Source: Zea mays
Taxonomy: Eukaryota; Streptophyta; Magnoliopsida; Poales; Poaceae
DNA: 64,000 bases
Assembly (NCBI RefSeq): GCF_902167145.1
Contig: NC_050097.1
Location: 174,312,923 to 174,376,922, forward strand
Direction: 5' to 3'
The notes below the pieces were generated by a model, which was not told where the DNA came from, made no database searches, and saw nothing but the letters and a program-made list of their open reading frames with translations. Below, in pieces: positions 41,374 through 53,589 of the stretch (the stretch's first letter is position 1; each line of letters begins with the position of its first letter). A program made the translations under genes and the position numbers.

Positions 41374-42620
41374 TTGTTGGAGAGAAATCTCCAGCCGGGT
41401 GACAGATAACACTCGCCCTAATCCTAAGATGAGGAGGGGGCTTGAGGTTAGCCTGTAGAGATGGATGAATACAAGAACACACAAAGTTTGCGAGTGGTTT
41501 GGGCCGCTGGAGCGTAATACCCTACTCTACTATGAGTCGCTCTATTGGTGACTTGAGAAGGTTTGTGTCTGAATCCCCGTAGTCGTCTCGCCCTGAACAG
41601 CTTCAGGCCGGTCTGCTTTCTACCGAGTGCACCCTCCCTTTTATAGCCTAAGGGAGGGGCTTACATGGTGCCTGAGCCCGACAAGTGGGCTTAGGGATAC
41701 GAAGAGATCACAGGGTAATGCTAGTGGATCGATGCCTTCCATGTCCGGTCTTGTCCTCTGTTCGGTCTTGTTGGCGTGTGGGCAAAGGCTACGACATAGG
41801 TCACAGTGTAGGTGAACATAGGGAGAATACGGATGATGTCGTCCCATCCCCTCCACCTATCCGTTCACGCCTCGGTAACACGTGAGGAACATTAAAAGTC
41901 ATAATGAGGGGTGCCTAAGCGGCGCGCATTGAGTAAATGGTCTTGCCTTGGTAATGTGCGGGCTTCTGACGCGACACAGGCCTTGCAGAGTTGCGGGCTA
42001 CGCACGCCACCTGCATTCAATGCGGGGTGCCCGCCACTTATCACTGGTGTGAACAGTCGCGCGCTCTGCCTGCCTTGAACGCAGGTGGCCCCTTCTACTA
42101 GAGGCTTACATCAGGTTTTTCTCGATGACTTACGTCACGCGCCATAAGACACGTGGTAGCACTACGTCTCCACCCAAGCAGGGAGCAATCAGCCAGGAGT
42201 GTATGTAGACGTGGTAGATCCGTACCACCCCTAGCTGGGGGTTCGGAAAGTACTCAGAGGAGTTTGGGTCCCTTTGGCATAGGGTTGTACACATGGTAGC
42301 ACCAGACCTCTTAAAGTCGGAGGTCCAAGTAGCATACGTAGGTGTTTGGGATCATCTAGAGAGGGTTTGGCCCCAGGACATAACTGTAGGGAGTCCCCAT
42401 GCTTGGGGCACGTGGCGGCTCCGAAGCCATACTATTGGAGATCCGGAGAGACATACGTGGAAGCTGGCCCCCTCCTAAGGCCAGCGGCCTCGTCGGGCGG
42501 GCCTATACTTTGAGCCAGGGCAGACCACTTGCGACTATATGACTAGGGATAGCCACAGGGGTCCCACCTTGATCAAGTAGGAGTGGGTACCCCAGTCTCG
42601 AAGTACCGATAGTGGCTGCC
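41374..42620 (-). repeat. Degenerate LTR-like sequence
   Basis: On the minus strand it ends GGAGATTTCTCTCCAACA and has a TATA-like box (GGCTATAAAAGGG, near 41645), which suggests an LTR with its U3 towards higher coordinates. Sirevirus S2 interrupts it at 42620/51595. No coding domain was seen. The sequence from 41135 to 41373 has nothing recognisable. Confidence 0.4.
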
Positions 42621-43901
42621 TGAGAGCACCTAGAGGGGGGGGGTGAATAGGTGATCCTGTGAAAACTTAAACTTATAGCCACAAAAACTTGTTAAGTGTT
42701 AGCGCAATAATTGCCAAGTGGCTAGAGAGGAGTCACAACAAAACACAATACCACAAGAGATCAAACACAGAGATGACACAGTGGTTTATCCCGTGGTTCG
42801 GCCAAGACCAACGCTTGCCTACTCCACGTTGTGGCGTCCCAATGGACGAGGGTTGCAATCAACCCCTCTCAAGTGGTCCAAAGACCAACTTGAATACCAC
42901 GGTGTTTTGCTTTGCCTTTCAATATTCCGTTTGCGAGGAATCTCCACAACTTGGAGCCTCTCGCCCTTACACTTAAGATTCACAAAGAAATACGGAGAAA
43001 GGGAGAACTAGCAACGCACACAAGACTCAAAATCAGAGCAACAGCACGCACACAAGTCGCAACAAGAGCTCGCAACACAACTCAATGAGTTCACAACTCA
43101 ACAAGAGCTCTAGATGCTATCACAATGAACCAAATGCGTGGAATCGATGTCTTGGTGCTTAGGGATGTTGCAGGAATGCTTGGTGTACTCCTCCATGCGC
43201 CTAGGGGTCCCTTTTATAGCCCCAAGGCAGCTAGGAGCCGTTGAGAACAAATCCAGAAGGCCATCCTTGCCTTCTGTCGTCGGGCGCACCGGACAGTCCG
43301 GTGCACACTGGACACTGTCCGGTGCCCGATTTCCTTCCTTAAACAGCGCAGTCGACCGTTGGAGATCTGGGAGCCGTTGGCGCACCGGACATGTCCGGTG
43401 CACACCGGACAGTCCGGTGCCCCCTTCCGACCGTTGGCTTGGCCACGTGTCCCGCGCAGATCACGCGGCCGACCGTTGGCCCGGCCAACCGTTGGCTCAC
43501 CGGACAGTCCGGTGCACACCGGACAGTCCGGTGAATTTTAGCCGTACGTCGCCAGTCAACTCCCGAGAGCGGCCAGTTCGCCCGAGGCAGCCTGGCGCAC
43601 CGGACACTGTCCGGTGCATCACCGGACACTGTCCGGTACACCACCGGACAGTCCGGTGCCCCAGACCGAAACAGCCTTTTGGCTGTACACAGCCAACTCT
43701 CCTCTTTTCTTCTTCTTCCTGTTTCTGATACTTAGACAAGTATATTAGTACACAAAACCAATGTACTAAGACTTAGAAACATACCTTTGCTCTAGATTTG
43801 CACTTTGTTCATCCATGGGCATTGAATCACATTTAAGCACTTGTGTTGACACTCAATCACCAAAATACTTAGAAATGGCCCAAGGGCACATTTCCCTTTC
43901 A
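42621..43901 (-). repeat. 3' LTR of S2
   Basis: A 1281-bp LTR. On the minus strand it starts TGAAAGGGAAATGTGCCC and ends CTCTAGGTGCTCTCA. It carries a TATA box (GGGGCTATAAAAGGG, near 43215) and an array of CACCGGACAGTCCGGTG-type palindromes from about 43285 to 43660. It contains one palindrome unit (43619-43640) that the other LTR lacks. Confidence 0.93.
43285..43660. repeat. Array of CACCGGACAGTCCGGTG-type palindromes in S2 3' LTR
   Basis: About ten copies of a 17-bp palindrome with 8-bp arms, or spacer variants with ACACTGT or ACATGT in the core, lie in U3 upstream of the LTR's TATA box. The same array occurs at about 51000-51350 in the 5' LTR. The position suggests a cis-regulatory or structural element of the Sirevirus promoter; this is inference. 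Confidence 0.8.
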
Positions 43902-43917
43902 ATCTCCCCCTTTTTGG
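43902..43917 (-). other. Polypurine tract of S2
   Basis: On the minus strand CCAAAAAGGGGGAGAT directly precedes the 3' LTR start TGAAAGGG. Confidence 0.8.
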
Positions 43918-44696
43918 TGATTTATGCCAACACAACATAAAGCAACTAGAACAAGTGCAATATCACTTCAATTAAAAACTCAAATTAATTTTGATTCAAT
44001 TTGGCATATATGGATCATCCTTTGCCACCACTTGGTTTGTTTTTGCAAATCAAACTCAAAATCCTATCTCTAAGTCAAATCCACTTGTAGAGACATAAAG
44101 AGAGGTTTTCCAAGGAAAATTGATTCAAGATTCCAAAAACTCCCCCTTTTTCCCATAATCAACAACACTTCTCCCCACAAGAGGCCAACTTTTGACAAAA
44201 GAGACAATGCAAGAGTTTTGACAAACCAAAAGCTCTATTCTACTGTTTTTTTTTTCAAAGTTTCTCAAGTGGTAGCTGATCCATTTATTGCTTTGGCCTT
44301 TATTTTCTCCCCCTTTGGCATCAAGCACCAAAACGGGATCAATCTTGGCCCTTTAACCCCATTGCCTCACCAAAATCTTCAATTAAGAGCAAATAGGCAA
44401 TAAGAGTTTAAAGATGAACTTGGAATAAGTTACCCTCTCATCGGAGTGCAGTGGAAGTCTTTCATGGTCCAAGTCCACCTTTTCCCTTTCAATCCTCCTT
44501 CGAGACTAAATCATCAACTCAAGCACATGGTTAGTCTCAAAGGGTCAAGTTGTAACACATCTCCCCCTAAACATGTGCATCACTTTGCAACGGACTTGTG
44601 AGGTCCAGGGAGTGTTTGTACAACTTGAGCACCATAATAAGCAACAAAATGCATAAACGAACATGATCAAAAGCATAAATACAAGTATGCTACAAT

Positions 44697-47600
44697 TCAA
44701 TCCAAGTTCCGCGAATCTAAGACATTTAGCTCACTTCGCAGCCTGCAAAAGGTCTTCTCATCTAGAGGCTTGGTAAAGATATCGGCTAGCTGGTTCTCGG
44801 TGCTAACATGAAACACTTCGATATCTCCCTTTTGCTGGTGGTCTCTCAAAAAGTGATGCCGGATGTCAATGTGCTTTGTGCGGCTGTGTTCAACAGGATT
44901 TTCCGCCAAGCGGATAGCACTCTCATTATCACATAGGAGTGGTACTTTGCTCAGATTGTAGCCAAAGTCCCTGAGGGTTTGCCTCATCCAAAGTAGTTGC
45001 GCGCAACACTGTCCTGCGGCAACGTACTCGGCCTCAGCGGTGGATAGGGCAACGGAGGTTTGTTTCTTAGAGTTCCATGACACCAGGGACCTTCCTAAGA
45101 ATTGGCACGTCCCCGATGTACTCTTCCTATCGACCTTACATCCAGCATAGTCGGAGTCTGAGTATCCAACTAAGTCAAAGGTAGACCCCTTTGGATACCA
45201 GAGCCCGAAGCAAGGCGTAGCAACCAAATATCTAAGAATTCGCTTCACCGCCACTAAGTGACACTCCCTAGGATCGGATTGAAATCTAGCACACATGCAT
45301 ACGCTGAGCATAATATCCGGTCTACTAGCACATAAGTAAAGTAATGACCCTATCATTGACCGGTATGCTTTTTGATCAACGGACTTACCTCCTTTGTTGA
45401 GGTCGGTGTGTCCGTCGGTTCCCATCGGAGTCTTTGCGGGCTTGGCGTCCTTCATCCCAAACCGCTTCAGCAGATCTTGCGTGTACTTCGTTTGAGAGAT
45501 GAAGGTGCCGTCCTTGAGTTGCTTCACTTGGAACCCAAGGAAGTAGTTCAACTCGCCCATCATCGACATCTCGAATTTCTGCGTCATTACCCTGCTAAAC
45601 TCTTCACAAGACTTTTGGTTAGTAGAACCAAATATTATGTCATCGACATAAATTTGGCACACAAACAAATCACCATCACATGTCTTAGTGAAAAGAGTTG
45701 GATCGGCTTTCCCAACCTTGAAAGCATTAGCAAGTAAAAAGTCTCTAAGGCATTCATACCATGCTCTTGGGGCTTGCTTAGGTCCATAGAGCGCCTTAGA
45801 GAGCTTACACACGTGGTCGGGGTACCGTTCATCCTCGAAGCCAGGGGGTTGCTCCACGTACACCTCCTCCTTGATTGGCCCGTTAAGGAAAGCGCTCTTC
45901 ACATCCATTTGGAACAACCTGAAAGAATGGTGAGCGGCATATGCTAGCAGAATACGAATTGATTCTAGCCTAGCCACAGGAGCAAATGTCTCCTCAAAGT
46001 CCAAACCTGCGACTTGGGCATAACCTTTTGCCACAAGTCGAGCCTTGTTCCTCGTCACCATCCCGTGCTCGTCCTGTTTGTTGCGGAACACCCACTTGGT
46101 TCCCACAACATTTTGCCTGGGACGAGGCACCAGTGTCCAAACTTCATTGCGCTTGAAGTTGTTGAGCTCCTCCTGCATGGCCAACACCCAGTCCGGATCT
46201 AGCAAGGCCTCCTCTACCCTGAAAGGCTCAATAGAAGAGACAAAGGAGTAATGCTCACAAAAATTAACTAATCGAGATCGAGTAGTTACTCCCTTGCTAA
46301 TGTCACCCAGAATTTGGTCGACATGATGATCCCTTTGAATCATCGCTCGAACTTGGGTTGGAGGTGCCGGTTGCGCCTCTTCCTCCAACACATGATTATC
46401 TTGTGCTCCCCCTTGATCATACGCCTCCTTTTGATGGACCTGTTCATCGCCTTGAGTTGGGGGATGCACCATTGTTGAGGAAGAAGGTTGATCTTGCTCC
46501 AATTGTTCCTGTGGTCGCACTTCACCAATCGCCATGGTTCGTATAGCGGCCGTCGGAACATCTTCTTCATCTACATCATCACAATCAACAATTTGCTCTC
46601 TTGGAGAGCCATTAGTCTCATCAAATACAACGTCGCTAGAGACTTCAACCAAACCCGATGATTTGTTGAAGACTCTATACGCCTTTGTATTTGAGTCATA
46701 ACCTAATAAAAACCCTTCTACAGCTTTGGGAGCAAATTTAGAGTTCCTACCCTTCTTCACTAAGATGTAGCATTTACTCCCAAATACACGAAAGTACGAT
46801 ACATTGGGTTTGTTACCGGTTAGTAGCTCATACGAAGTCTTCTTGAGGAGGCGATGAAGGTAGACCCTGTTGATGGCGTGGCAAGCCGTGTTCACGGCTT
46901 CCGACCAGAAACACTCGGGGGTCTTGAATTCTCCAAGCATTGTTCTAGCCATATCGATTAGCGTCATGTTCTTCCTCTCTACCACACCATTTTGCTGTGG
47001 TGTGTAGGGAGCGGAGAACTCGTGCTTGATCCCTTCCTCCTCAAGAAACTCCTCCACTTGAAGGTTCTTGAACTCGGACCCGTTGTCGCTCCTTATCTTC
47101 TTCACCTTGAGCTCAAACTCATTTTGAGCTCTCCTGAGGAAGCGCTTGAGGGTCCCTTGGGTTTCAGACTTATCCTGCAAAAAGAACACCCAAGTGAAGC
47201 GGGAAAAGTCATCAACCATAACTAAACCATACTTACTTCCTCCTATGCTCAGATAGGCGACGGGTCCGAAGAGGTCCATATGCAGCAGCTCCAGGGGTCT
47301 TGAAGTGGTCATCACATTCTTGCTGTGATGTGCTCCTCCCACTTGTTTACCTGCTTGACAAGCTGCACAAGGTCTATCTTTTTCGAATTGAACATTGGTT
47401 AGACCTATCACATGTTCTCCCTTTAGAAGCTTGTGGAGGTTCTTCATCCCCACATGTGCTAAGCGGCGATGCCACAGCCAGCCCATGCAAGTCTTAGCCA
47501 TTAAGCATGCATCTAGACCGGCCTCTTCTTTTGCAAAATCAACTAGGTAAAGCTTGCCGTCTAATACACCCTTAAAAGCTAGTGAACCATCACATCTTCT

Positions 47601-47903
47601 AAAGACAGACACATCTATATTTGTAAATAGACAGTTATACCCCATATGACATAATTGACTAACAGATAGCAAGTTATATCCAAGACTCTCAACTAGAAAC
47701 ACATTAGAGATAGAATGCTCATTGGAGATTGCAATTTTACCTAGCCCTTTTACCTTGCCTTGATTCCCGTCACCGAATATAATTGAATCTTGGGAATCCT
47801 TATTCTTGACGTAGGAGGTGAACATCTTCTTCTCCCTCGTCATATGGTTTGTGCATCCGCTGTCGATAATCCAGCTTGAACCCCCGGATGCATAAACCTG
47901 CAA
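44697..47903 (-). CDS. pol: Sirevirus S2 pol polyprotein (protease-integrase-RT-RNase H)
   Basis: A 1068-codon open frame with the Ty1/copia domain order. The aspartic protease has [12 protein letters not shown] (residues 10-21). The pre-integrase domain has [11 protein letters not shown] and CAACQAGK. The integrase DDE core includes [21 protein letters not shown] and [13 protein letters not shown]. The RT has [11 protein letters not shown] and YVDDIIFG, and the RNase H has [16 protein letters not shown] and [11 protein letters not shown]. An acidic, Gln/Pro-rich linker joins integrase to RT. No stop or frameshift is visible. It starts 21 nt downstream of the gag stop in another frame, so expression may need frameshifting, or a gag indel may have altered the original arrangement. 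Confidence 0.9.
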   Translation of the reverse strand: MQVYASGGSSWIIDSGCTNHMTREKKMFTSYVKNKDSQDSIIFGDGNQGKVKGLGKIAISNEHSISNVFLVESLGYNLLSVSQLCHMGYNCLFTNIDVSVFRRCDGSLAFKGVLDGKLYLVDFAKEEAGLDACLMAKTCMGWLWHRRLAHVGMKNLHKLLKGEHVIGLTNVQFEKDRPCAACQAGKQVGGAHHSKNVMTTSRPLELLHMDLFGPVAYLSIGGSKYGLVMVDDFSRFTWVFFLQDKSETQGTLKRFLRRAQNEFELKVKKIRSDNGSEFKNLQVEEFLEEEGIKHEFSAPYTPQQNGVVERKNMTLIDMARTMLGEFKTPECFWSEAVNTACHAINRVYLHRLLKKTSYELLTGNKPNVSYFRVFGSKCYILVKKGRNSKFAPKAVEGFLLGYDSNTKAYRVFNKSSGLVEVSSDVVFDETNGSPREQIVDCDDVDEEDVPTAAIRTMAIGEVRPQEQLEQDQPSSSTMVHPPTQGDEQVHQKEAYDQGGAQDNHVLEEEAQPAPPTQVRAMIQRDHHVDQILGDISKGVTTRSRLVNFCEHYSFVSSIEPFRVEEALLDPDWVLAMQEELNNFKRNEVWTLVPRPRQNVVGTKWVFRNKQDEHGMVTRNKARLVAKGYAQVAGLDFEETFAPVARLESIRILLAYAAHHSFRLFQMDVKSAFLNGPIKEEVYVEQPPGFEDERYPDHVCKLSKALYGPKQAPRAWYECLRDFLLANAFKVGKADPTLFTKTCDGDLFVCQIYVDDIIFGSTNQKSCEEFSRVMTQKFEMSMMGELNYFLGFQVKQLKDGTFISQTKYTQDLLKRFGMKDAKPAKTPMGTDGHTDLNKGGKSVDQKAYRSMIGSLLYLCASRPDIMLSVCMCARFQSDPRECHLVAVKRILRYLVATPCFGLWYPKGSTFDLVGYSDSDYAGCKVDRKSTSGTCQFLGRSLVSWNSKKQTSVALSTAEAEYVAAGQCCAQLLWMRQTLRDFGYNLSKVPLLCDNESAIRLAENPVEHSRTKHIDIRHHFLRDHQQKGDIEVFHVSTENQLADIFTKPLDEKTFCRLRSELNVLDSRNLD

Positions 47904-47923
47904 GGCAAATTTAGGCTTGGGAC

Positions 47924-50281
47924 TTAGGTACCCAACTCTTGTTGGGGTCCTACAAGGTTAGTCACAATTGTCTTAGGGACCCAAATGCAAGTTTTATCAC
48001 CCTTGCATTTTGCCCCTAACTTCCTAGCAATCACCTTTCTATCCTTTCTACAAATTGCAAAGGAAGCATTCAAAGCATGATATATTGTAGAAGGCTCATT
48101 AACTTTCCTAGGAATATTAACAACATTTCTCCTAGGCATATTATGAACAACATTCCTTCTACCAACATGCACATATGAAGAACTAGAAGCAAACATAGCA
48201 TGAGAAAAATCATCGTAAGCATTATAACTCCTATAAGCATTTCTAGTTTGTCTCCTATCATGATACAAAAAGGCATGATTCTTTTTAGCACTAGTAGCCA
48301 TAGGGGCCTTCCCTTTCTCCTTGGCGGAGATGGAAGCCTTATGGCTTGTCAAGTTCTTGGCTTCCCTTTTGTAGCCAAGTCCATCCTTAATTGAGGGATG
48401 TCTACCAATCGTATAGGCATCCCTTGCAAATTTTAATTTATCAAATTCGCTTTTGCTAGTCTTAAGTTGGGCATTAAGACTAGCCACTTCATCATTCAAA
48501 TTAGAAATTGAGACTAGGTGTTCACTACAAGCATCAATGTCAAAATCTTTACACCTAGTACAAATTACAACATGTTCTACACAAGAATTAGATTTATTTG
48601 CTACTTTTAGTTTAGCATTTAAATCATTGTTGACACCTTCTAAAGTAGAAATGGTTTTATGACAAGAAGATAATTCACTAGAAAGCACTTCATTTCTTTT
48701 AACTTCTAAAGCATAGGATTTTTGTGCCTCTACAAACTTATCATGTTCATCATACAACAAATCCTCTTGCTTTTCTAAAAGCCTATCCTTTTCATTCAAG
48801 GCATCAATCAATTCATTGATTTTATCTATCTTAGATCTATCTAAGCCTTTGAATAAGCATGAATAGTCTATGTCATCATCATCACTAGACTCATTATCAC
48901 TAGAGGAAGCATAAGTGGAGTCTCGAGTACTCACCTTCTTCTCCCTTGCCATAAGGCATGTGTGACGCTCGTTGGGGAAGAGAGATGACTTGTTGAAGGC
49001 GGTGGCGGCGAGTCCTTCATTGTCGGAGTCAGTGGAGGAGCAATCCGAATCCCACTCCTTTCCTATATGTGCCTCGCCCTTGGCCTTCTTGTAATGCTTC
49101 TTCTTCTCCCTTTTGTTCCCCTTTTCCTGGTCACTTTCATTATCGGGACAGTTAGCAATGAAATGACCAATCTTACCACATTTGAAGCACGAGCGCTTCT
49201 CCTTTGTCTTGGTCTTGCTTGGATGTCCCTTGCGACCTTTAAGCGCCGTCTTGAAGCGCTTAATGATGAGGGCCATCTCCTCATTATTGAGCCCGGCCGC
49301 CTCAACTTGCGCCACCTTGCTCGGTAGCGCCTCCTTGCTCCTCGTTGCCTTGAGAGCAAGGGGTTGCGGCTCGTTGATCGGACCATTCAAGGCGTCGTCC
49401 ACGTATCTTGCCTCCTTGATCATCATTCGCCCGCTAACGAATTTTCCGAGTACCTCCTCGGGCGTCATCTTCGTGTACCTGGGATTCTCACGAATATTGT
49501 TCACGAGATGAGGATCAAGAACGGTAAATGACCTTAGCATTAGGCGGACGACGTCATGATCCGTCCATCGCGTGCTTCCGTAGCTCCTTATTTTGTTGAT
49601 AAGGATCTTGAGCCGGTTGTATGTTTGCGTCGGCTCCTCACCCCTTATCATCGCGAATCGTCCGAGCTCGCCCTCCACCAACTCCATCTTGGTGAGTAAT
49701 GTGACATCATTCCCCTCATGAGAGATCTTGAGGGTGTCCCAAATCTGCTTGGCATTGTCCAAGCCGCTCACCTTGTGATACTTGTCCCTGCACAAAGAGG
49801 CTAGCAACACAGTAGTAGCTTGTGCATTTTTATGGATCTGTTCATTAATAAACGAAGGACTATCCGAGCTATCAAATTTCATTCCACTTTCCACAATCTC
49901 CCAAATGCTTGGATGGAGAGAAAATAGGTGTGTACGCATTTTGTGACTCCAAAATCCGTAGTCCTCTCCATCAAAGTGAGGAGGCTTGCCAAGTGGAATG
50001 GGGAGCAAATGAGCATTTGAGCTGTGCGGAATGCGCGAATAATCAAAAGAAAAGTTTGAGTTAACCGTCTTTTGTTTGTCGTAGTCGTCGTCCTTGTGAG
50101 AAGAAGTAGACTCGTCGCTGTCGTAGTAGACGATCTCCTTGATACGTCTTGTCTTCTTCTTCTTCCCATCTTTACGTCTGTGGCCCGAGCCAGAGTCGTT
50201 GGATTTGTCATCTTTTGGCTCGTTGACGAAGGACTCCTTTTCCTTGTCGTTGATCACGATTCCCTTCCCCTTAGGATCCAT
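47924..50281 (-). CDS. gag: Sirevirus S2 gag
   Basis: A 785-codon frame. A Lys/Asp-rich N-terminus precedes a copia gag (UBN2-like) core at about residues 95-300. A CCHC zinc knuckle, [14 protein letters not shown], lies at 365-378, and long Lys/Asp/Ser-rich and coiled-coil-forming segments lie at about 470-640. The start codon lies just inside the primer-binding site. The last few residues look out of register with the related S3 copy, suggesting a one-base length change in the C-run just before the stop. If so, the protein end is altered, but the core domains are intact. Confidence 0.88.
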   Translation of the reverse strand: MDPKGKGIVINDKEKESFVNEPKDDKSNDSGSGHRRKDGKKKKTRRIKEIVYYDSDESTSSHKDDDYDKQKTVNSNFSFDYSRIPHSSNAHLLPIPLGKPPHFDGEDYGFWSHKMRTHLFSLHPSIWEIVESGMKFDSSDSPSFINEQIHKNAQATTVLLASLCRDKYHKVSGLDNAKQIWDTLKISHEGNDVTLLTKMELVEGELGRFAMIRGEEPTQTYNRLKILINKIRSYGSTRWTDHDVVRLMLRSFTVLDPHLVNNIRENPRYTKMTPEEVLGKFVSGRMMIKEARYVDDALNGPINEPQPLALKATRSKEALPSKVAQVEAAGLNNEEMALIIKRFKTALKGRKGHPSKTKTKEKRSCFKCGKIGHFIANCPDNESDQEKGNKREKKKHYKKAKGEAHIGKEWDSDCSSTDSDNEGLAATAFNKSSLFPNERHTCLMAREKKVSTRDSTYASSSDNESSDDDDIDYSCLFKGLDRSKIDKINELIDALNEKDRLLEKQEDLLYDEHDKFVEAQKSYALEVKRNEVLSSELSSCHKTISTLEGVNNDLNAKLKVANKSNSCVEHVVICTRCKDFDIDACSEHLVSISNLNDEVASLNAQLKTSKSEFDKLKFARDAYTIGRHPSIKDGLGYKREAKNLTSHKASISAKEKGKAPMATSAKKNHAFLYHDRRQTRNAYRSYNAYDDFSHAMFASSSSYVHVGRRNVVHNMPRRNVVNIPRKVNEPSTIYHALNASFAICRKDRKVIARKLGAKCKGDKTCIWVPKTIVTNLVGPQQELGT

Positions 50282-50317
50282 CTCTTCGGGCGGTTAGTCC
50301 CTTTCTTGAAGAGAACG

Positions 50318-50329
50318 GCTCTGATACCA
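50318..50329 (-). other. Primer-binding site of S2
   Basis: On the minus strand TGGTATCAGAGC, two bases after the 5' LTR, is complementary to the 3' end of plant initiator-Met tRNA, the usual copia primer. Confidence 0.85.
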
Positions 50330-50331
50330 AT

Positions 50332-51594
50332 TGAGAGCACCTAGAGGGGGGGGGGGGGTGAATAGGTGATCCTGTGAAAACTTAAACTTATAGCCACAAA
50401 AACTTGTTAAGTGTTAGCGCAATAATTGCCAAGTGGCTAGAGAGGAGTCACAACAAAACACAATACCACAAGAGATCAAACACAGAGATGACACAGTGGT
50501 TTATCCCGTGGTTCGGCCAAGACCAACGCTTGCCTACTCCACGTTGTGGCATCCCAATGGACGAGGGTTGCAATCAACCCCTCTCAAGTGGTCCAAAGAC
50601 CAACTTGAATACCACGGTGTTTTGCTTTGCCTTTCAATATCCTGTTTGCGAGGAATCTCCACAACTTGGAGCCTCTCGCCCTTACACTTAAGATTCACAA
50701 AGAAATACGGAGAAAGGGAGAACTAGCAACGCACACAAGACTCAAAATCAGAGCAACAGCACGCACACAAGTCGCAACAAGAGCTCACAACACAACTCAA
50801 TGAGTTCACAACTCAACAAGAGCTCTAGATGCTATCACAATGAACCAAATGCGTGGAATCGATGTCTTGGTGCTTAGGGATGTTGCAGGAATGCTTGGTG
50901 TACTCCTCCATGCGCCTAGGGGTCCCTTTTATAGCCCCAAGGCAGCTAGGAGCCGTTGAGAACAAATCCAGAAGGCCATCCTTGCCTTCTGTCGTCGGGC
51001 GCACCGGACAGTCCGGTGCACACTGGACACTGTCCGGTGCCCGATTTCCTTCCTTAAACAGCGCAGTCGACCGTTGGAGATCTGGGAGCCGTTGGCGCAC
51101 CGGACATGTCCGGTGCACACCGGACAGTCCGGTGCCCCCTTCCGACCGTTGGCTTGGCCACGTGTCCCGCGAAGATCGCGCGGCCGACCGTTGGCCCGGC
51201 CAACCGTTGGCTCACCGGACAGTCCGGTGCACACCGGACAGTCCAGTGAATTTTAGCTGTACGTCGCCAGTCAACTCCCGAGAGCGGCCAGTTCGCCCGA
51301 GGCAGCCTGGCGCACCGGACACTGTCCGGTGCACCACCGGACAGTCCGGTGCCCCAGACCGAAACAGCCTTTTGGCTGTACACAACCAACTCTCCTCTTT
51401 TCTTCTTCTTCCTGTTTCTGATACTTAGACAAGTATATTAGTACACAAAACCAATGTACTAAGACTTAGAAACATACCTTTGCTCTAGATTTGCACTTTG
51501 TTCATCCATGGGCATTGAATCACATTTAAGCACTTGTGTTGACACTCAATCACCAAAATACTTAGAAATGGCCCAAGGGCACATTTCCCTTTCA
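50332..51594 (-). repeat. 5' LTR of S2
   Basis: A 1263-bp near-identical partner of the LTR at 42621-43901, with the same TATA box (near 50930) and palindrome array. It has a longer G-run at 50346-50358 and lacks one 22-bp palindrome unit. Confidence 0.93.
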
Positions 51595-51622
51595 CTGCCG
51601 AGCACACCTCAGGTGAGGTAGC

Positions 51623-53318
51623 TGAAAGGGAAATGGCCTTAAACCATTTTCTTATATTTTGGTGTTTGATGACCATCACAACCATTCGGACTAACTAGTT
51701 TGCCTAGTCTTTGATTCATAGGTTCATAAGTTCAGCAGTTTAGTCTCTAAATCGCAATCAACTCAGATCCAACCAAATAGGGGTAAAACATGGAATAGAT
51801 GAACTACCAATAGTTCTACTCTTTGGATAAGTTCTAAATACCCCGAGGAACCTATTCAACACTTCTAGAAAGGTTGGAAAGCTCGAAATCAACATATCAT
51901 TATTTTGGAGCTAGTTTGAGCAAAAGAAGATATACGAATGAAAATAATCAAAATGTTCATGATCCATGACTTAGACTAGATGGAAAGCCACTTGAGATGT
52001 TTGTCTAGGTCATAGGATCTCTCTCAAGTTTAGCCAAAGCAACTTGGTGAAGATTGTTCAAAGATCAACGGGAAGTTAGAAACTCAAGTTCTGAAACCGC
52101 CGAGTGCGGACCGTCTGGCCCCTTCCAGCGGACCGTCTACGACACCGCTTTGACTTCGGCCAGGAACTGTAAATTGTGGATAGTCCGACTAAACCGCGGA
52201 CCGTCCGGCTATACAATGCAGACCATCCGCCTGTGAAGACCTGGTTCAGCCCGAAGGTGACAAGTTGAGTAAAAGGAATTTTAGAGCTGGCACGGACCAT
52301 CCGGGACCAAGGGCGGACCGTCTGTGTGGTGTCACCGAGGTAGATAGTCGTTGATCTATCAGGTGTATCCGTTGAAGGTGTCAGAATCGACCGTTGGAGG
52401 GTCGCGGACCGTCCGGGTCCTAGCCGCGGACCGTCCGCCAATGCAGTTTCTGGCAGATGCGCCCCAACGGCTATATGGGTGGTTGAGGGCTATAAAACTC
52501 ACCCCAACTAGCCCATTCACATCATTCATTGATATATATCATACACAAGAGTTGGGTATTCACTCCTATCTACTAGAGCAACACTTCTATACACATCAAA
52601 GGCTCACAAGTGCCACAAAAGAGAGATCAAGCAAGAAAGAGTTACTCGTGTGCGTTTAGTGATAGTGCCTTATAAGAATCCTTGAGAGAAAGTGTGTGCT
52701 ACCTCTTGTGATCATTTGAGCGTGGAGTTTTGACTCACATTCATTGTAAAGCTAGCAAGATCCCCTTATCTTTGTGGTTGGCCTTGCAGAGACTTCGGTC
52801 TTTTGTTGACAAAGAAGGAACACTCGCCGGTCTTGGTGACCGTTGGAGAGAGGGAAAGGGTCCAAAAAGACCCGTCCTTAGTGGACTCCTCAATGGGGAT
52901 TAGGCTCTTGGTGATCCGAACCTCGGTAAAACAAATCACTCGTGTCACTTGTGTTTATTGCTTGTGATTTGTTTGTCTTCTCCCTCTCTTAGTTCTCTTG
53001 CACTATTCTTTGTTGCTATTACTTTGTGTTGCTTCAAGTTAAATTCTCATATATAGAAGCAACTCCTTGCAAGAGAGAACTTGTGTTATTCCTCTTCTTA
53101 TCTAAGCTCTCTTGCTTTATTCTTCATAGATATTTTAGTTGTGTTGCTTTGTGTTAATTCCGCATTCTTTGAAAGCTATACTTTTTGCAAGCAAAGGGCA
53201 TAGTTTTATACTCTGATAATTGTTCATCTTGTTCTAACCACTAATCGAGGGATCAAGGGTCTTGTTAAAGTTATAAATTTCAGGTTTTGCCTATTCACCC
53301 CCCTCTAGGCAACTTTCA
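51623..53318 (+). mobile_element. Sirevirus solo LTR
   Basis: A 1696-bp LTR starting TGAAAGGGAAATGGCC and ending CACCCCCCTCTAGGCAACTTTCA-like, with GCGGACCGTCCG-type motifs (52105-52435) and a TATA box (GGCTATAAAACTC, near 52490). No internal region is attached on either side. The flanking 5-mers GTAGC and GCGGT do not match, so it is either old or formed by recombination between different insertions. Confidence 0.8.
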
Positions 53319-53589
53319 GCGGTGAACCCGCAGGTGGGGCCATCTTTGTATCTTGTTCCCAGTGAGTTGTCGATGAGAGGCGTTCTGAGACTTCATGTTC
53401 GTTGTCCCCACTCCCGGTGGCACCTTGCCACCGCCGCAAAGACAAACTGAAAGCAAGTAATTCTCTTTAAAGATAAGTACGCTTGGAACGTACTAGGAAG
53501 CTCAACAGGTTGGGTTTTTTGGAGTCAGACCCCAACTGAACTAGACCTTATTGCCTGCTGTAAAAACAAGTTTGTTTTCCTCTACCGGC
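53319..53589. other. Short unclassified spacer
   Basis: The target DNA of S3, continuing at 62708 after the insertion. No coding domain or RNA gene is recognised. It may belong to the same older repeat as 41374-42620. Confidence 0.35.

Larger units (their letters stand above)
42621..51594 (-). mobile_element. Full-length Sirevirus S2 (Ty1/copia), young
   Basis: A complete element of 8974 bp with a perfect target duplication CTGCC (42616-42620 and 51595-51599). The 3' LTR is 42621-43901, the polypurine tract lies at about 43902-43917, pol is 44697-47903, gag is 47924-50281, the primer-binding site is 50318-50329, and the 5' LTR is 50332-51594. By hand count the LTRs differ at about 9 substitutions plus a 22-bp unit and a G-run length, which points to recent insertion. 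It resembles the Opie/Ji group. It is inserted in an older LTR-like sequence. Confidence 0.93.

Noticed and set aside
43285..43660. Regularly repeated CACCGGACAGTCCGGTG units suggesting a CRISPR-like array
   Set aside because: Units are palindromes within a retrotransposon LTR in a plant genome, spacing is irregular, and the same array is present in the partner LTR.
43138..43728. 196-codon open frame in + orientation
   Set aside because: It lies entirely within the S2 LTR and recurs at 50853-51428 in the other LTR. Its His-Arg-Thr-Val-Arg repeats come from the palindrome array, so it is not a gene.
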